From Flavobacterium johnsoniae (GTDB lineage Bacteria > Bacteroidota > Bacteroidia > Flavobacteriales > Flavobacteriaceae): DNA of 64,000 nucleotides. Position numbers and translations under genes: made by a program. The stretch lies in contig NZ_MLFK01000002.1 in assembly GCF_001879205.1 (NCBI RefSeq), forward strand, positions 124,001 to 188,000, given 5' to 3'. Within the stretch, counting starts at the first letter, position 1, and each line of letters begins with the position of its first letter. Shown one piece after another: positions 17,159-26,061 of the stretch. The notes under the pieces were generated by a model. The model saw only the letters and a list, made by a program, of their open reading frames with translations, ran no database searches and was not told the origin of the DNA.

Positions 17159-18081
17159 TTTTTTAGGAGTTTTGAAACAAAAAATTGAATCAATTTATAA
17201 AAATATAAAGCTTTAAGATTTTTATCTATTTGAATCTTTTGAATACTTGAAGTATTTAAAAAATTATCTTTATGAGTCCAAATATAATTTTTTATGTAAT
17301 GATTTATAAAATGCTCATATTTCTCTGTCTGTCCAAAAAAGTTCAAATAATTTGCTCTTTCATGATAAACCCCTTCTAATTTATGTTTCAATAAAAAAGA
17401 TGATGTCGACCCTTCATGTCTTCGAAAAAAATTCAAGTTTTTATTTAAAAATGCAAAAGAGCTATTTTGAAGTAAATATGACCAAAGAAAAATATCCGAG
17501 CATAATCTATTATCAAAAACTATTGCTGGAATGGAAAACTTTGGTTTTCTAAAGACCACAGAACTCCCATTCGTTATATAAGTATCAAAAGGCATACGTT
17601 CAAAAAAAATCTTTCCATCAATAATTTTAAAAGCATTTTTTTCAACAGCTAAATCTTGTGTTCTTTTGGTTGAATCGTAAATAGTTCTATTATTTTCGAC
17701 ATAATTGCTTGAGCAAAAAGCTAAAGCAGTTTCTTTATTAGAATCTAAAATCGTAACTAGTTCTTCTAGAAATTTTGGTTCACAAAAATCATCAGTCTCT
17801 GCAATCCAAACATATTCTGTGTTGGCCAATTCAATTCCTTTTTTCCATGAGAAATAACCGCTTCCTGAGTTTTTATCGTTTATAATATAATGCTTCACTT
17901 TAAAATCAGTATTTTGCTTCAAAAAGTCTGAAATTATCTGTGTACTGTTATCTTTAGATTGATCATCAATTATAATCGCTTCCCATTCTTTGTAGGTTTG
18001 ATTAAGAATACTATTCAATCTCTCCAATAAAAATTCACCATGATTATAGCTTGGTAATATTATAGAAACTTTAGACATCAA
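17155..18081 (-). CDS. Glycosyltransferase family 2 (GT-A fold)
   Basis: A 308-residue GT2 enzyme. It begins VSIILPSYNHGEFLLERL, has IIIDDQSKDNS near 37-47 and the metal site AETDDF (TDD at 96-98) after GYFSWKKGIELA. The C-terminal part has RLCSDIFLWSYLL and NFFRRHEGSTS, the latter common in GT2 enzymes of O-antigen clusters. It overlaps the broken GT2 gene upstream by 11 bases and the next GT2 gene by 4. Either of two adjacent Met codons may be the start. Confidence 0.84.
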   Translation of the reverse strand: MMSKVSIILPSYNHGEFLLERLNSILNQTYKEWEAIIIDDQSKDNSTQIISDFLKQNTDFKVKHYIINDKNSGSGYFSWKKGIELANTEYVWIAETDDFCEPKFLEELVTILDSNKETALAFCSSNYVENNRTIYDSTKRTQDLAVEKNAFKIIDGKIFFERMPFDTYITNGSSVVFRKPKFSIPAIVFDNRLCSDIFLWSYLLQNSSFAFLNKNLNFFRRHEGSTSSFLLKHKLEGVYHERANYLNFFGQTEKYEHFINHYIKNYIWTHKDNFLNTSSIQKIQIDKNLKALYFYKLIQFFVSKLLKK

Positions 18082-18930
18082 ATCTAAATTTAGTTTTTAA
18101 TTTATACATTTTTAATTTCAATATCTTGTAATTTAATATATCAAAAGGCCTATTAAGTATGTTAAGTATCCAAAGTTTAAAAGGTACATTTTTATAATAA
18201 AGACATAATTCTAGAAATTTTTTTAGTGCTAATGATTCTAAATGACTGTTTTTGTTAAAAACTCCTTTTGGGAGTTTACTTTTGTATAAATCATGAAATT
18301 TAATAATTCCTTTTATAAAATCTAAGTTTGTATTCCCATTAGAAAAATGTTCTATTAGAATTTGATCAGAAACTATAATCTGATATCCTTTATCTAAGAC
18401 ATCAATACTAATACCTAAATCATAACAATGAAAACCAGAAATTCTTTCATTAAACTCAACTGCTGTGCTTTTTTTTAAAGCCATAAAAACACCATCTATT
18501 CTGCGACATTTTCTTCATTTCTTTCTCTAAAACCCAATTTAACATATCTTGACGGCTTATAAGGATAGTGTTGAATCAAATTCATGTTCAAAAGTTCTTC
18601 TTTTGTATGCCAAAATGCGCTAGGATATTTACTTTTATATTTTGCGCCTGCAACTCCAATTAATCCTAATTTTAAATTTGATTCAAATGTATTAATAACT
18701 ATCTGTCCCCAATTCAGGGTATGAAAAATGACATCTTCATGGACAAACAGCAAATATTCGTATTTTGATTTTTGAATTCCTTTATTGTAAGCTTTCGTAA
18801 TTGATAAATTCTCTATCGAATTATCAATCCTTATAATTTCATAGTCTAGTATTCCAATGGTTTCTTGAATGCTTTTATATACTTTATCGTAAAGATGTAT
18901 ATTTCTAGAGCAGATAATTATCGAAATCAT
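18071..18930 (-). pseudogene. Frameshifted family 2 glycosyltransferase (two half-frames)
   Basis: Two abutting frames make one GT2-like enzyme. The 5' half (18930 to 18496, 144 codons) starts MISIIICSRN, has DYEIIRIDNS and LLFVHEDVIF, and ends ...RNEENVAE then TAG. The 3' half (open from upstream of 18484) reads RIDGVFMALKKSTAVEFNE and continues to 18071. In this family the expected text across the joint is ...V-x-E-[IV]-D-G-V-F. One missing A in GCAGAATAGATGG on the coding strand, near 18498-18501, would restore NVAEIDGVFMALKK, so a single-base deletion explains it. Whether this is real inactivation or a sequencing error cannot be told here. An ATG at 18484 could allow the second half alone, but that half lacks the nucleotide-binding domain. 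Confidence 0.78.
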
Positions 18931-18959
18931 ATTTTTCTGGTTTACGAAAGATTTAAAGA

Positions 18960-19883
18960 TTACTTATTTTTAGTTTTGAATTGTAAAAATTTCTTAAAAA
19001 TTTTTTCTCCCAATCTTAGCATTCCAATTTTTTTGAATATTTTTTTCATTATTAATCCAAACTGATAACTGTTTGATTTTTTAATTGCGCTCAAGTTATT
19101 GCGAAACAATTTAGCCGAATTAAAATGTCGTGTTATTAAATCAACTGAAAACTTATGGTATTGATCGTAAGTCAATATTTCTTTTAACGAATCTAGAATT
19201 TTAATTTGATTATCATCTGCGCCAATTGTATTCATCCTTCCAGACGGATTAATCCTATAATACGCTAATGGCAAGTCTATAAAACGATAATTAGGATTGT
19301 TTTTAAAAATTTTAATCCACACAATCCAATCTTCTTGGGCTGATAAATTTTCTGAAAATTTTATGCTCTGAAATAATTTTATATCAAAAAAGCCACATTG
19401 TAATTGAATTGAAAATAGATTATACAAAAAATTATCAAACGTAAATGATGCTTCATTGAGCTGACAAAAAGCTGGTAAAATTTCTTTAGAATCAGAAGAT
19501 ATCATTTTAAAGTTTGAAATCACTAATTGTGTATTTCCTTCAACAGATTTAAGCATTTCATTTACAGAAAACTCTATTTTTTTATCATCTAAAAGATCAT
19601 CTGAATCTAAAAATTGAATATAAATTCCTGAAGCTTTTAAAATACCAAAATTTCTTGTACTGCTTACACCGCTATTCTTTTTATAAAAATATTTGAATCG
19701 ACTGTCTTTAATTTCCCATGATCTGGCGATTTCTTCTGTTTTATCAGTACTCCCATCATTAACAATTATACATTCCCAATTACTATAAGTCTGGTTGTAG
19801 ACAGATAGCAGAGTTTCATTAATAAATTTGTCCTGATTGTAGCATGGTATTATAATCGATACTTTGGGGTTTTGCATTGACAT
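18960..19883 (-). CDS. Glycosyltransferase family 2 (GT-A fold)
   Basis: A 307-residue GT2 enzyme: VSIIIPCYNQDKFINETLLSVYNQTY, CIIVNDGSTDKTEEIA, SGVSSTRNFGI and the metal site FLDSDDLLDD (DSDD at 93-96). AQEDWIVWIKIF near 200 carries the ED motif of the catalytic base. The decayed gene at 21521-22389 is visibly its paralogue (shared IKDSRFKY block), so a duplicated pair once existed here. It follows the intact GT4 gene by 15 bases. Confidence 0.86.
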   Translation of the reverse strand: MSMQNPKVSIIIPCYNQDKFINETLLSVYNQTYSNWECIIVNDGSTDKTEEIARSWEIKDSRFKYFYKKNSGVSSTRNFGILKASGIYIQFLDSDDLLDDKKIEFSVNEMLKSVEGNTQLVISNFKMISSDSKEILPAFCQLNEASFTFDNFLYNLFSIQLQCGFFDIKLFQSIKFSENLSAQEDWIVWIKIFKNNPNYRFIDLPLAYYRINPSGRMNTIGADDNQIKILDSLKEILTYDQYHKFSVDLITRHFNSAKLFRNNLSAIKKSNSYQFGLIMKKIFKKIGMLRLGEKIFKKFLQFKTKNK

Positions 19884-19898
19884 CTTTTATATTTTGAT

Positions 19899-21086
19899 TT
19901 AATCAAGTAATAATGATTTATATTTTTCTCTAAAATTTTCAATTCCAAATTTATTTACTCCATATTCTTTTGCATTGTTTGAAAGCAATAGTCGCTCTTC
20001 ATCATTTTGATACAAATAAATTATTTTTTCAATAAATTTATTTTCAATATCCTTAAGAACTAATTCATTTTCAATCAAAAAACCATTAAAATTATCCATT
20101 AAATGCTCACTAATGCTGCCTACATTAGTAGAAATAGGAATTACTCCATACATCATTGACTCCATAATTACCATTGGAAATCCTTCTCTATAAGAAGTTA
20201 TCAAAAGAATATTTATCTTACTATACCATTCCTTCAAAATATTTTCATCTTTAATTTCTCCTAAATTGATTATACCCGCATTTTTAATAGCTTTTTCGTT
20301 TTCTTCAAAATTAGGACCAGCCATAACAAATCGAATATTAGGATAATACAATTTCATATTATTTGCGATTTCTAAAAACATCTCAGGTCTTTTTTCTTTA
20401 GCCCACCGACCAACAAATCCAACGTAAAAAATATTAGATTCTTTGACATTATGACTTTCTTCCAAAGTTTCTATACCATTAGGAATAATTTGAATTCTTT
20501 CATCGAACTTGGACAAACTTTTAGATTTATATAAATCCATGTAATCCTCCTTTGTTTTGAAATTAATTACGATCCTTTTATCTAAATTTTTGACATATGG
20601 TAAGCTGAAAATTTCAATGCCTCCTTTGTCTGGCTTAATGAATGCATGGGTAAGATCATATTTTTTAATTGTTTCGTTCAAATGAGGTATTAGTTCATAA
20701 TAAAACAATGAATGACAACCAAAAACTGATTTTAAATTTTGACAGCTATTAATTTTACTTATCAAAACTTTGGTAAATATTTTTTTTACAAGATAATTTC
20801 TATTTAGAAAATCATATACTTCATAACCATTTGCATATTTAAAAAATTGTTTTTTAAAACCCTCTGAGTAAGATCTGTCAGTAAAAAAGATATAATTTTC
20901 AACTTCATTTACCGCTTTAACAATATTTAAATGTACTTTTTCTGCTCCGCCAGTATGATAATAAGGAAAGAAGAAAATAACTTTAGCTCTTTTAATTTTA
21001 TTCAATTCGAAAACTATGAAAGAAATAAGTTTCAGCAATGCCTTTACTTTCAAAAAAAACAATCTTATTTTAGATTTATTATTCAC
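19899..21086 (-). CDS. Glycosyltransferase family 4 (GT-B fold)
   Basis: A 395-residue GT4 enzyme. The N-terminus has a basic amphipathic stretch (residues 1-38) that may attach to the membrane, then FFFPYYHTGGAEKVHLNIV with the GGAE motif. The donor domain has FVGRWAKEKRPEMFLEI and EGFPMVIME (E301...E309), the EX7E motif. Upstream in reading direction lies a 1.3-kb zone of gene remnants, so this is the first intact gene after it. Its transcription may depend on read-through across that zone. Confidence 0.85.
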   Translation of the reverse strand: MNNKSKIRLFFLKVKALLKLISFIVFELNKIKRAKVIFFFPYYHTGGAEKVHLNIVKAVNEVENYIFFTDRSYSEGFKKQFFKYANGYEVYDFLNRNYLVKKIFTKVLISKINSCQNLKSVFGCHSLFYYELIPHLNETIKKYDLTHAFIKPDKGGIEIFSLPYVKNLDKRIVINFKTKEDYMDLYKSKSLSKFDERIQIIPNGIETLEESHNVKESNIFYVGFVGRWAKEKRPEMFLEIANNMKLYYPNIRFVMAGPNFEENEKAIKNAGIINLGEIKDENILKEWYSKINILLITSYREGFPMVIMESMMYGVIPISTNVGSISEHLMDNFNGFLIENELVLKDIENKFIEKIIYLYQNDEERLLLSNNAKEYGVNKFGIENFREKYKSLLLD

Positions 21087-21169
21087 TCTTTAGTTTTCTA
21101 TTTTTTTTTAAAACGTTGCTTTCTGTTCCTAATATTTTTTTTACAATTCTAAACTGTAGTAAGAACAAA

Positions 21170-21500
21170 TTATCTCTTTTTTATGTAGGACTCTTTTATT
21201 GCAGATGCTATTTTCCGTATATATTTAAAATCTATTTTTTTCTTTACTTACTTTATTGAATGCTTTTTTGAATCCTAGCAAATATTCTGAGTTTCTAAAA
21301 TAATAAAACTCCGAAAATTCGATCCACGATGAATGCCATAAATGAACTGTATAGGATTCGGTATATATATACTTTTTATAATTTTTAAGATCCTTTTTGT
21401 TTTCAAAAGGAAATGGGTAGAAATAGGGATAATGACACTAACTACGATCTTTGAAATTTCATCTCTTATTTTTTTTCAGATTTTCTTTGACATTAAACAT
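21170..21500 (-). pseudogene. Remnant of a GT32-like (OCH1-type) glycosyltransferase
   Basis: A short decayed reading frame on the minus strand. Translation gives YFYPFPFENKKD, then YTVHLWHSSWIEF, then a basic tail. A Tyr-x-x-His-x-Trp-x-x-Ser-Trp pattern close to the C-terminus is characteristic of family 32 sugar transferases, so this is probably the C-terminal third of such an enzyme. The frame breaks before the TAT-CCC-TAT codons, and again in an A-run near 21235-21245 just before a premature TAA at 21225-21227. With that A-run corrected it reads on to TAA at 21170-21172. The N-terminal two-thirds are missing. Confidence 0.55.
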
Positions 21501-21520
21501 GTGATCTCTTCATAATTAAA

Positions 21521-22389
21521 TTATCTGAAAGTTTCTAATTTTTTTTCAATTTTATTACCAATACTCTTGTTTGACTTAATAACTCTTTCTTCTAATCTCT
21601 CTATTAATAATCTTGAATTCTCTTCATTCAGCATTCTTCTACGGATATAATAGAGTAAATAAAGCTTATAATCTTCTTTAGGAATATAATACTTTCTAAG
21701 TTATCTAAGGCAGATATTGTATATTCTAACATATGGGAAAAACTTTTAGTCATATTATTATCATGACTACGATAGTAAGCTAATATTTCATCAATAAAAA
21801 CTGCATGAACATTTTTTTGAAAAAAAATAACCACATTAACCAATCTTCTTTCGCTTTCAAATCTGTTGGAAAACGAAAATCTAAAAATAAAGCACTACTT
21901 AACAAACCACAATGTATCGGAATATTAAATCTAAAATCCCACCCATATAATATCTGATTATATTCTAGACAATCTTGATTAATTGACCATGACTGGTTAA
22001 CCAATCTTTAGGATAATCTTTAAACATTTTAAAATGAGTAATGATAATATTGAATAATAAATGGTATTTTATGGAAGCAAGTGATTTACTTATTTTCTGA
22101 GAATCCAAACAATCATCAGCGTCTAAAAACTGAATATAATTACCTTTTGCAACATCCAATCCAGCATTTCTAGCACTACTTAAACCACCATTTTCTTTAT
22201 AAATGTATTTAAAACGCGAATCTTTTATAATCCAGTTCTCGGCTACTTCCTCGGTATTATCTGAGCTGCCATCATTAACAATAATACATTCCCGATTTCT
22301 ACAGGTTTGATCAAATACAGATTGTAAGCTTCATCCAAATATTGGGCTTGATTGTAACAGGGAACAATTATGGAAATTAAATTATCCAT
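21521..22389 (-). pseudogene. Decayed family 2 glycosyltransferase with several frameshifts
   Basis: Starting at ATG 22389 (overlapping the preceding gene's stop) the frame reads MDNLISIIVPCYNQAQYLDE, a GT2 start. It then breaks; the next piece in another frame gives IIVNDGSSDNTEEVAE, GGLSSARNAGLDVAKGN and FLDADDCLD. Further frame changes near 21990 and 21840 lead to WDFRFNIPIHCGLLSSALF, AKEDWLMWLFFFK and, finally, RRRMLNEENSRLLIERLEE with TAA at 21521-21523. All parts of a GT2 domain are present in order but in at least three frames, so no full-length protein can be made. It is a paralogue of the intact GT2 at 18960-19883. Confidence 0.82.
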
Positions 22390-23548
22390 TTTCTAAATTC
22401 TTTTTGGACGAATTAATATATGAATTTTCTAAAACAGAAATATATTTATCAATATTTCTTGTTTGTAAAACATCCTTAAACTGAGACATTGATAATGATT
22501 CTGCTTTTTGCTTATCATTTAATATTTCAATACTAAAATCCACAAAATTATTTAAGTTCTTAAAATGTGGATAAATCTCATTGTATGGATTGAATGGCTT
22601 CGCAAAAAAATCCCAACAAATCAATGGGGTTCCTGTAGTACAAATATCAAAACCAGCATATCCAGCTGGTCTATCATTATTATATCCTTGAAACCACGAC
22701 AAATCTATATTTTCATTAATAGTTGTCTCTAAGATATCTTCCTGATGTCCCCGAAAAAAAACTTTTTCTGTAATTCCTAATCGTTCTAAGTATCCTGTCA
22801 TTTCTTCTATTATGGGATCGCCGTTTCCAAATACATGTAATTCAACATTTGGCATTTTATCAAGTAACAATTGAAAAGCATAAAAAAAAGGATCTAAAGG
22901 TTTGTTTTTGTTTAATCGTGTAAATATTCCAATTTTCTTTACTGATTTTTCATTGAAATTCCATTTCTTTTCCTTTACATTGATTTTCATTAATAGAGGA
23001 AAAAAAGTGTGCTTAATATTTTTAAACTGACTATATTCACCATCTTCCTGTTTAAACCCTGAAATAAAATGATAGGGATAATCAAAATCATATAAGTCAT
23101 ATAAACGAGCATCTTGAAACTTAGCGCTCATAGAATGAATCAAACTTTTCTTTTTGATATTTTCTGGCACACTATGTATAAAAGTATATTCGCCCATCCA
23201 ATGAATTATTTCAAATTCATTTAGATAAGAAAACAACGACGAATTGTATTTGCTTTTCTTTCTTTTAAATTTTCTCCTTGTGATTTTATGGAAAATCATT
23301 TCCCATATTGATATATTTTTATTTTCTAAAAATGGATCTATAAAATTTATTTTTGTCCCTAGAGCTTCATGTCTGCTTTCATAATAACGTTCTTTCCAAT
23401 TAGCAGATATTGATTCTTTTTCTTCAAGACACAAAATAGTTAAATTGAATTTGCTTTTATCAAGTGCTGAATCGATTTCATAAGCAAATCTTTCTGCTCC
23501 AGCTCTATAAAACACCTGAACTACAAATAATACTTCAATCTTATTCAT
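22382..23548 (-). CDS. Glycosyltransferase family 4-like (GT-B fold)
   Basis: A 388-residue GT-B protein. VFYRAGAERFAYEIDSAL near residue 12 resembles the GGAE acceptor motif with Arg-Ala replacing Gly-Gly. The donor half has KKIGIFTRLNKNKPLDPFFYAF and HVFGNGDPIIEEM, typical GT4 strands, but the usual EX7E block is divergent (YNNDRPAGYAGFDICTTGTPLICWD). It overlaps the wecE-like gene by 8 bases and the decayed GT2 by 8. Loss of the canonical glutamates suggests either a divergent donor site or a relaxed function; the frame itself is intact. Confidence 0.72.
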   Translation of the reverse strand: MNKIEVLFVVQVFYRAGAERFAYEIDSALDKSKFNLTILCLEEKESISANWKERYYESRHEALGTKINFIDPFLENKNISIWEMIFHKITRRKFKRKKSKYNSSLFSYLNEFEIIHWMGEYTFIHSVPENIKKKSLIHSMSAKFQDARLYDLYDFDYPYHFISGFKQEDGEYSQFKNIKHTFFPLLMKINVKEKKWNFNEKSVKKIGIFTRLNKNKPLDPFFYAFQLLLDKMPNVELHVFGNGDPIIEEMTGYLERLGITEKVFFRGHQEDILETTINENIDLSWFQGYNNDRPAGYAGFDICTTGTPLICWDFFAKPFNPYNEIYPHFKNLNNFVDFSIEILNDKQKAESLSMSQFKDVLQTRNIDKYISVLENSYINSSKKNLENG

Positions 23549-24668
23549 TTATTATTTCATTACAAATTTTTATTACATCAGTATTCGTTAATTCAAAATA
23601 TAAAGGCAGACGTAGTAATCTTTCTGAGTAATAATCTGACCATCTTAGTTCCAAAGCTTTGTTATATTTTAAATAATATTCACTTCTGTGCAAGCTTAAA
23701 TAATGAAAAACAGCTTGAATTCCATTTTTTTTCAGACGAAAAACATATTCATTCCTTTTTTCCAGAGATTCAAAAACCAAATAAAACATATGAGCATTGT
23801 TTGTCGCATAATTTGGTATTTGTGGCAATTTAAAATTACTGTTGGTATTATTTAAACGCTCATAATACTGTTCCCAAATTGCTTTTCTTCTTTCCTGTAT
23901 CTTATTTAACTGCTTTATTTGCGCCCAAAGGAATGCTGCAATAACTTCAGATGGTAAAAATGAGGATCCAATATCTACCCAGCTATACTTGTTCACTTCG
24001 CCTCTAAAAAAAGCAGAACGATTAGTTCCCTTTTCCCATATAATCTCAGCACGGTTAGCAAATTGCATATCATTAATGGCTAACATTCCGCCTTCTCCCG
24101 AAATAATATTTTTGGTTTCATGAAACGAAAAAGCAGCTAAATGCCCTATCGTTCCTAGAGCTTTTTTTATACCGTTTTTTCCCGTGTAAAAACTGTCTAC
24201 AGCTTGAGCGGCATCTTCTATAACAAATAAATTGTATCGATTAGCCAATTCCATTATAGTATCCATATCGCAAGCCATACCTGCATAGTGTACTGGAACT
24301 ATAGCTTTGGTTCTAGGTGTAATTAAAGCTTCCAATTTAGTGGTGTCTATATTTGGATTCTCTTCACTTGAATCAGCAAAAATGATCTTTGCTCCTCTTA
24401 GCACAAACGCATTCGAGGTAGAAACAAAAGTATATGAAGGAATTATAACTTCATCACCGGGCTCAATATTTATTAAAATAGCAGCCATTTCTAATGCATC
24501 TGTACAAGATGTTGTTAACAAACATTTTCCGAAACCATACTTCTGTTCAAAAAACTGCTGACATAATTGTGTATACTTTCCGTTTCCTGATATTTTTCCG
24601 GAAGCTACTGCATCCTCAATATACTGTGTTTCTTTGCCTGTTAAATATGGTTTGTTAAAATTTATCAT
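23541..24668 (-). CDS. wecE: dTDP-4-amino-4,6-dideoxygalactose transaminase (WecE/RffA)
   Basis: A 375-residue PLP-dependent DegT/DnrJ/EryC1 aminotransferase. The sequence follows E. coli WecE closely over its length: PSYTFVSTSNAFVLRGAKI at 77-95, VPVHYAGMACDMDTIM at 124-139, IEDAAQ at 150-155 and SFHETKNIISGEGGM with the PLP-Lys at K186, then EKGTNRSAFFRGEVNKY. Known WecE converts dTDP-4-keto-6-deoxyglucose (the RmlB product) to dTDP-Fuc4N with glutamate. RmlA and RmlB are both encoded in this window, so the substrate should be available. It overlaps the PglD-like acetyltransferase gene by one base. Confidence 0.87.
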   Translation of the reverse strand: MINFNKPYLTGKETQYIEDAVASGKISGNGKYTQLCQQFFEQKYGFGKCLLTTSCTDALEMAAILINIEPGDEVIIPSYTFVSTSNAFVLRGAKIIFADSSEENPNIDTTKLEALITPRTKAIVPVHYAGMACDMDTIMELANRYNLFVIEDAAQAVDSFYTGKNGIKKALGTIGHLAAFSFHETKNIISGEGGMLAINDMQFANRAEIIWEKGTNRSAFFRGEVNKYSWVDIGSSFLPSEVIAAFLWAQIKQLNKIQERRKAIWEQYYERLNNTNSNFKLPQIPNYATNNAHMFYLVFESLEKRNEYVFRLKKNGIQAVFHYLSLHRSEYYLKYNKALELRWSDYYSERLLRLPLYFELTNTDVIKICNEIINE

Positions 24669-25297
24669 TATCTTATAAATCGTACTGGACTGCCTATATA
24701 TAAACCTTTTTTATCAATAGATTTTATGACCAGTGATCCGGCTCCTATTTGGGTTTTAGCTGTAATATTAATATTATCTATTATTGTCGAATTAATTCCT
24801 AAAAAACATTGCTCTTTGATTGTTGTAAACCCTGCAACTGCAACTCTTGGCGATAAAAAAGAATGACTTCCTATAATGGTATCGTGTGCGATTGTACAGC
24901 CAATATTTAAAACTACATTTTCTTTAATGACTGCTTGAGCATCAATAATACAACCAGGATAAATTACTGTGCCTTTTTCTACTATTGCTGTTGAATCTAT
25001 CAAAGCTGTTGAATGTATAATTTTACCAAAAGGGATTTTTGCCTGAAATTTTTCGAATATTATTTTCTTTTCTGCCAAATGTTTATAGCCAATACCAATT
25101 AACAACTCATCAAATTTTTTCAATTCAAAAGCTTCTTCAATATCTTTCGTTTTACCTATCACTGGAATATTGTTTACTATTTTTTCTTTAGAAAAGTCAT
25201 CAAAAAATACCACATTACTATAATGAAGATCAGACAGAGCATAACGGGACAGTTGCTGTCCTAAATCTCCTGAACCAATGATGGCTAATGTTTTCAT
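24668..25297 (-). CDS. PglD-type sugar-nucleotide acetyltransferase
   Basis: A 209-residue two-domain enzyme of the PglD/NeuD family. Residues 1-90 form a Rossmann-like PglD_N domain (LAIIGSGDLGQQL), and residues 95-205 a left-handed beta-helix (TALIDSTAIVEKGTVIYPG onward). His138 in GCTIAHDT sits where the catalytic base of PglD is. Such enzymes N-acetylate a 4-amino sugar nucleotide using acetyl-CoA. Two substrates are plausible from the window: dTDP-Fuc4N made by the adjacent WecE, or UDP-QuiNAc4N made by the PglE-like enzyme at 32839. The one-base overlap with wecE favours the first, family resemblance the second. Confidence 0.82.
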   Translation of the reverse strand: MKTLAIIGSGDLGQQLSRYALSDLHYSNVVFFDDFSKEKIVNNIPVIGKTKDIEEAFELKKFDELLIGIGYKHLAEKKIIFEKFQAKIPFGKIIHSTALIDSTAIVEKGTVIYPGCIIDAQAVIKENVVLNIGCTIAHDTIIGSHSFLSPRVAVAGFTTIKEQCFLGINSTIIDNINITAKTQIGAGSLVIKSIDKKGLYIGSPVRFIR

Positions 25298-25367
25298 ATT
25301 AATTGTTCAGTTTTTTTTGATTCTGAAAGGATTTTTATATTGGATAATGTTAAATAAGAATACTAAT

Positions 25368-26060
25368 TCAAACACTGAATTTAAAGAAATTAACTGCATT
25401 TTTTCCCTCACAAAAAATTAAATCCAAAACTGACACATAATGTTCAAATTTGCCATGTAGCTGCTGATATTCTGGATAACCTGAATAATCAAAATAATGA
25501 ACTTTTATGCCCGCTTCAATAAATACTTGTTCATTCATATAGGACTTAGCGGCGGGGCCTGAATAATAATCTGTTCCATTTAAATTTAAACAAATATCTG
25601 CTAATCTTTCTGAACGTTCTTCTTTTAGTTTAAATTCAGAAGAAAATTTAATATTTGATTCTATTTTTAATATTTCGCAAATTGAAGAAATAAATCTAAA
25701 ATTTATTTCTGTTAAATAAAGTGATGTGGAATTAAGGTACAATTCTTCAAAAAAATCTTTAAAATCTATAAAATTTTTAGATTTAGAGTAATTGGCTTTA
25801 ATACTATTCCAATGGTCTATATTCCATTTTTTATCTGAAATTTTAGTTTCATTTATTTTTTGAAAATATTTACCTTTCACTTCAACAGGAATTGTCAGCC
25901 ATTTATTACCATTAGATGTTTTAATAATGTTTCTATTTCTCCAATCTCTTTTGGTAAACTGCATATCATCATATATAACAAATTCATCTGATAAAGCAAT
26001 GGCATCAAAATAACCTTTCCAAGGGATATAGTTAGATTGTGTAATAACAATTTTCTTCAT
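25368..26060 (-). CDS. WbqC-like family protein
   Basis: About 230 residues from the ATG at 26060, where the family's usual start MKKIVITQSNYIPWKGY is found. An upstream in-frame ATG at 26111 would only add residues encoded inside the wzt gene, so I reject it. DEFVIYDDMQFTKRDWRNRN (residues 25-44) and YYSGPAAKSY are hallmarks of the WbqC family, found in O-antigen and capsule clusters of many bacteria. The biochemical role is not established as far as I know; it is often linked with amino-sugar modification. It starts one base after the wzt stop. Confidence 0.8.
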   Translation of the reverse strand: MKKIVITQSNYIPWKGYFDAIALSDEFVIYDDMQFTKRDWRNRNIIKTSNGNKWLTIPVEVKGKYFQKINETKISDKKWNIDHWNSIKANYSKSKNFIDFKDFFEELYLNSTSLYLTEINFRFISSICEILKIESNIKFSSEFKLKEERSERLADICLNLNGTDYYSGPAAKSYMNEQVFIEAGIKVHYFDYSGYPEYQQLHGKFEHYVSVLDLIFCEGKNAVNFFKFSV

Positions 26061-26061
26061 T

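Noticed and set aside
21087-22381. Insertion sequence as the cause of gene decay at 21-22 kb
   Set aside because: No transposase fragment, terminal inverted repeat or target duplication was seen; the lesions are small indels and truncation.
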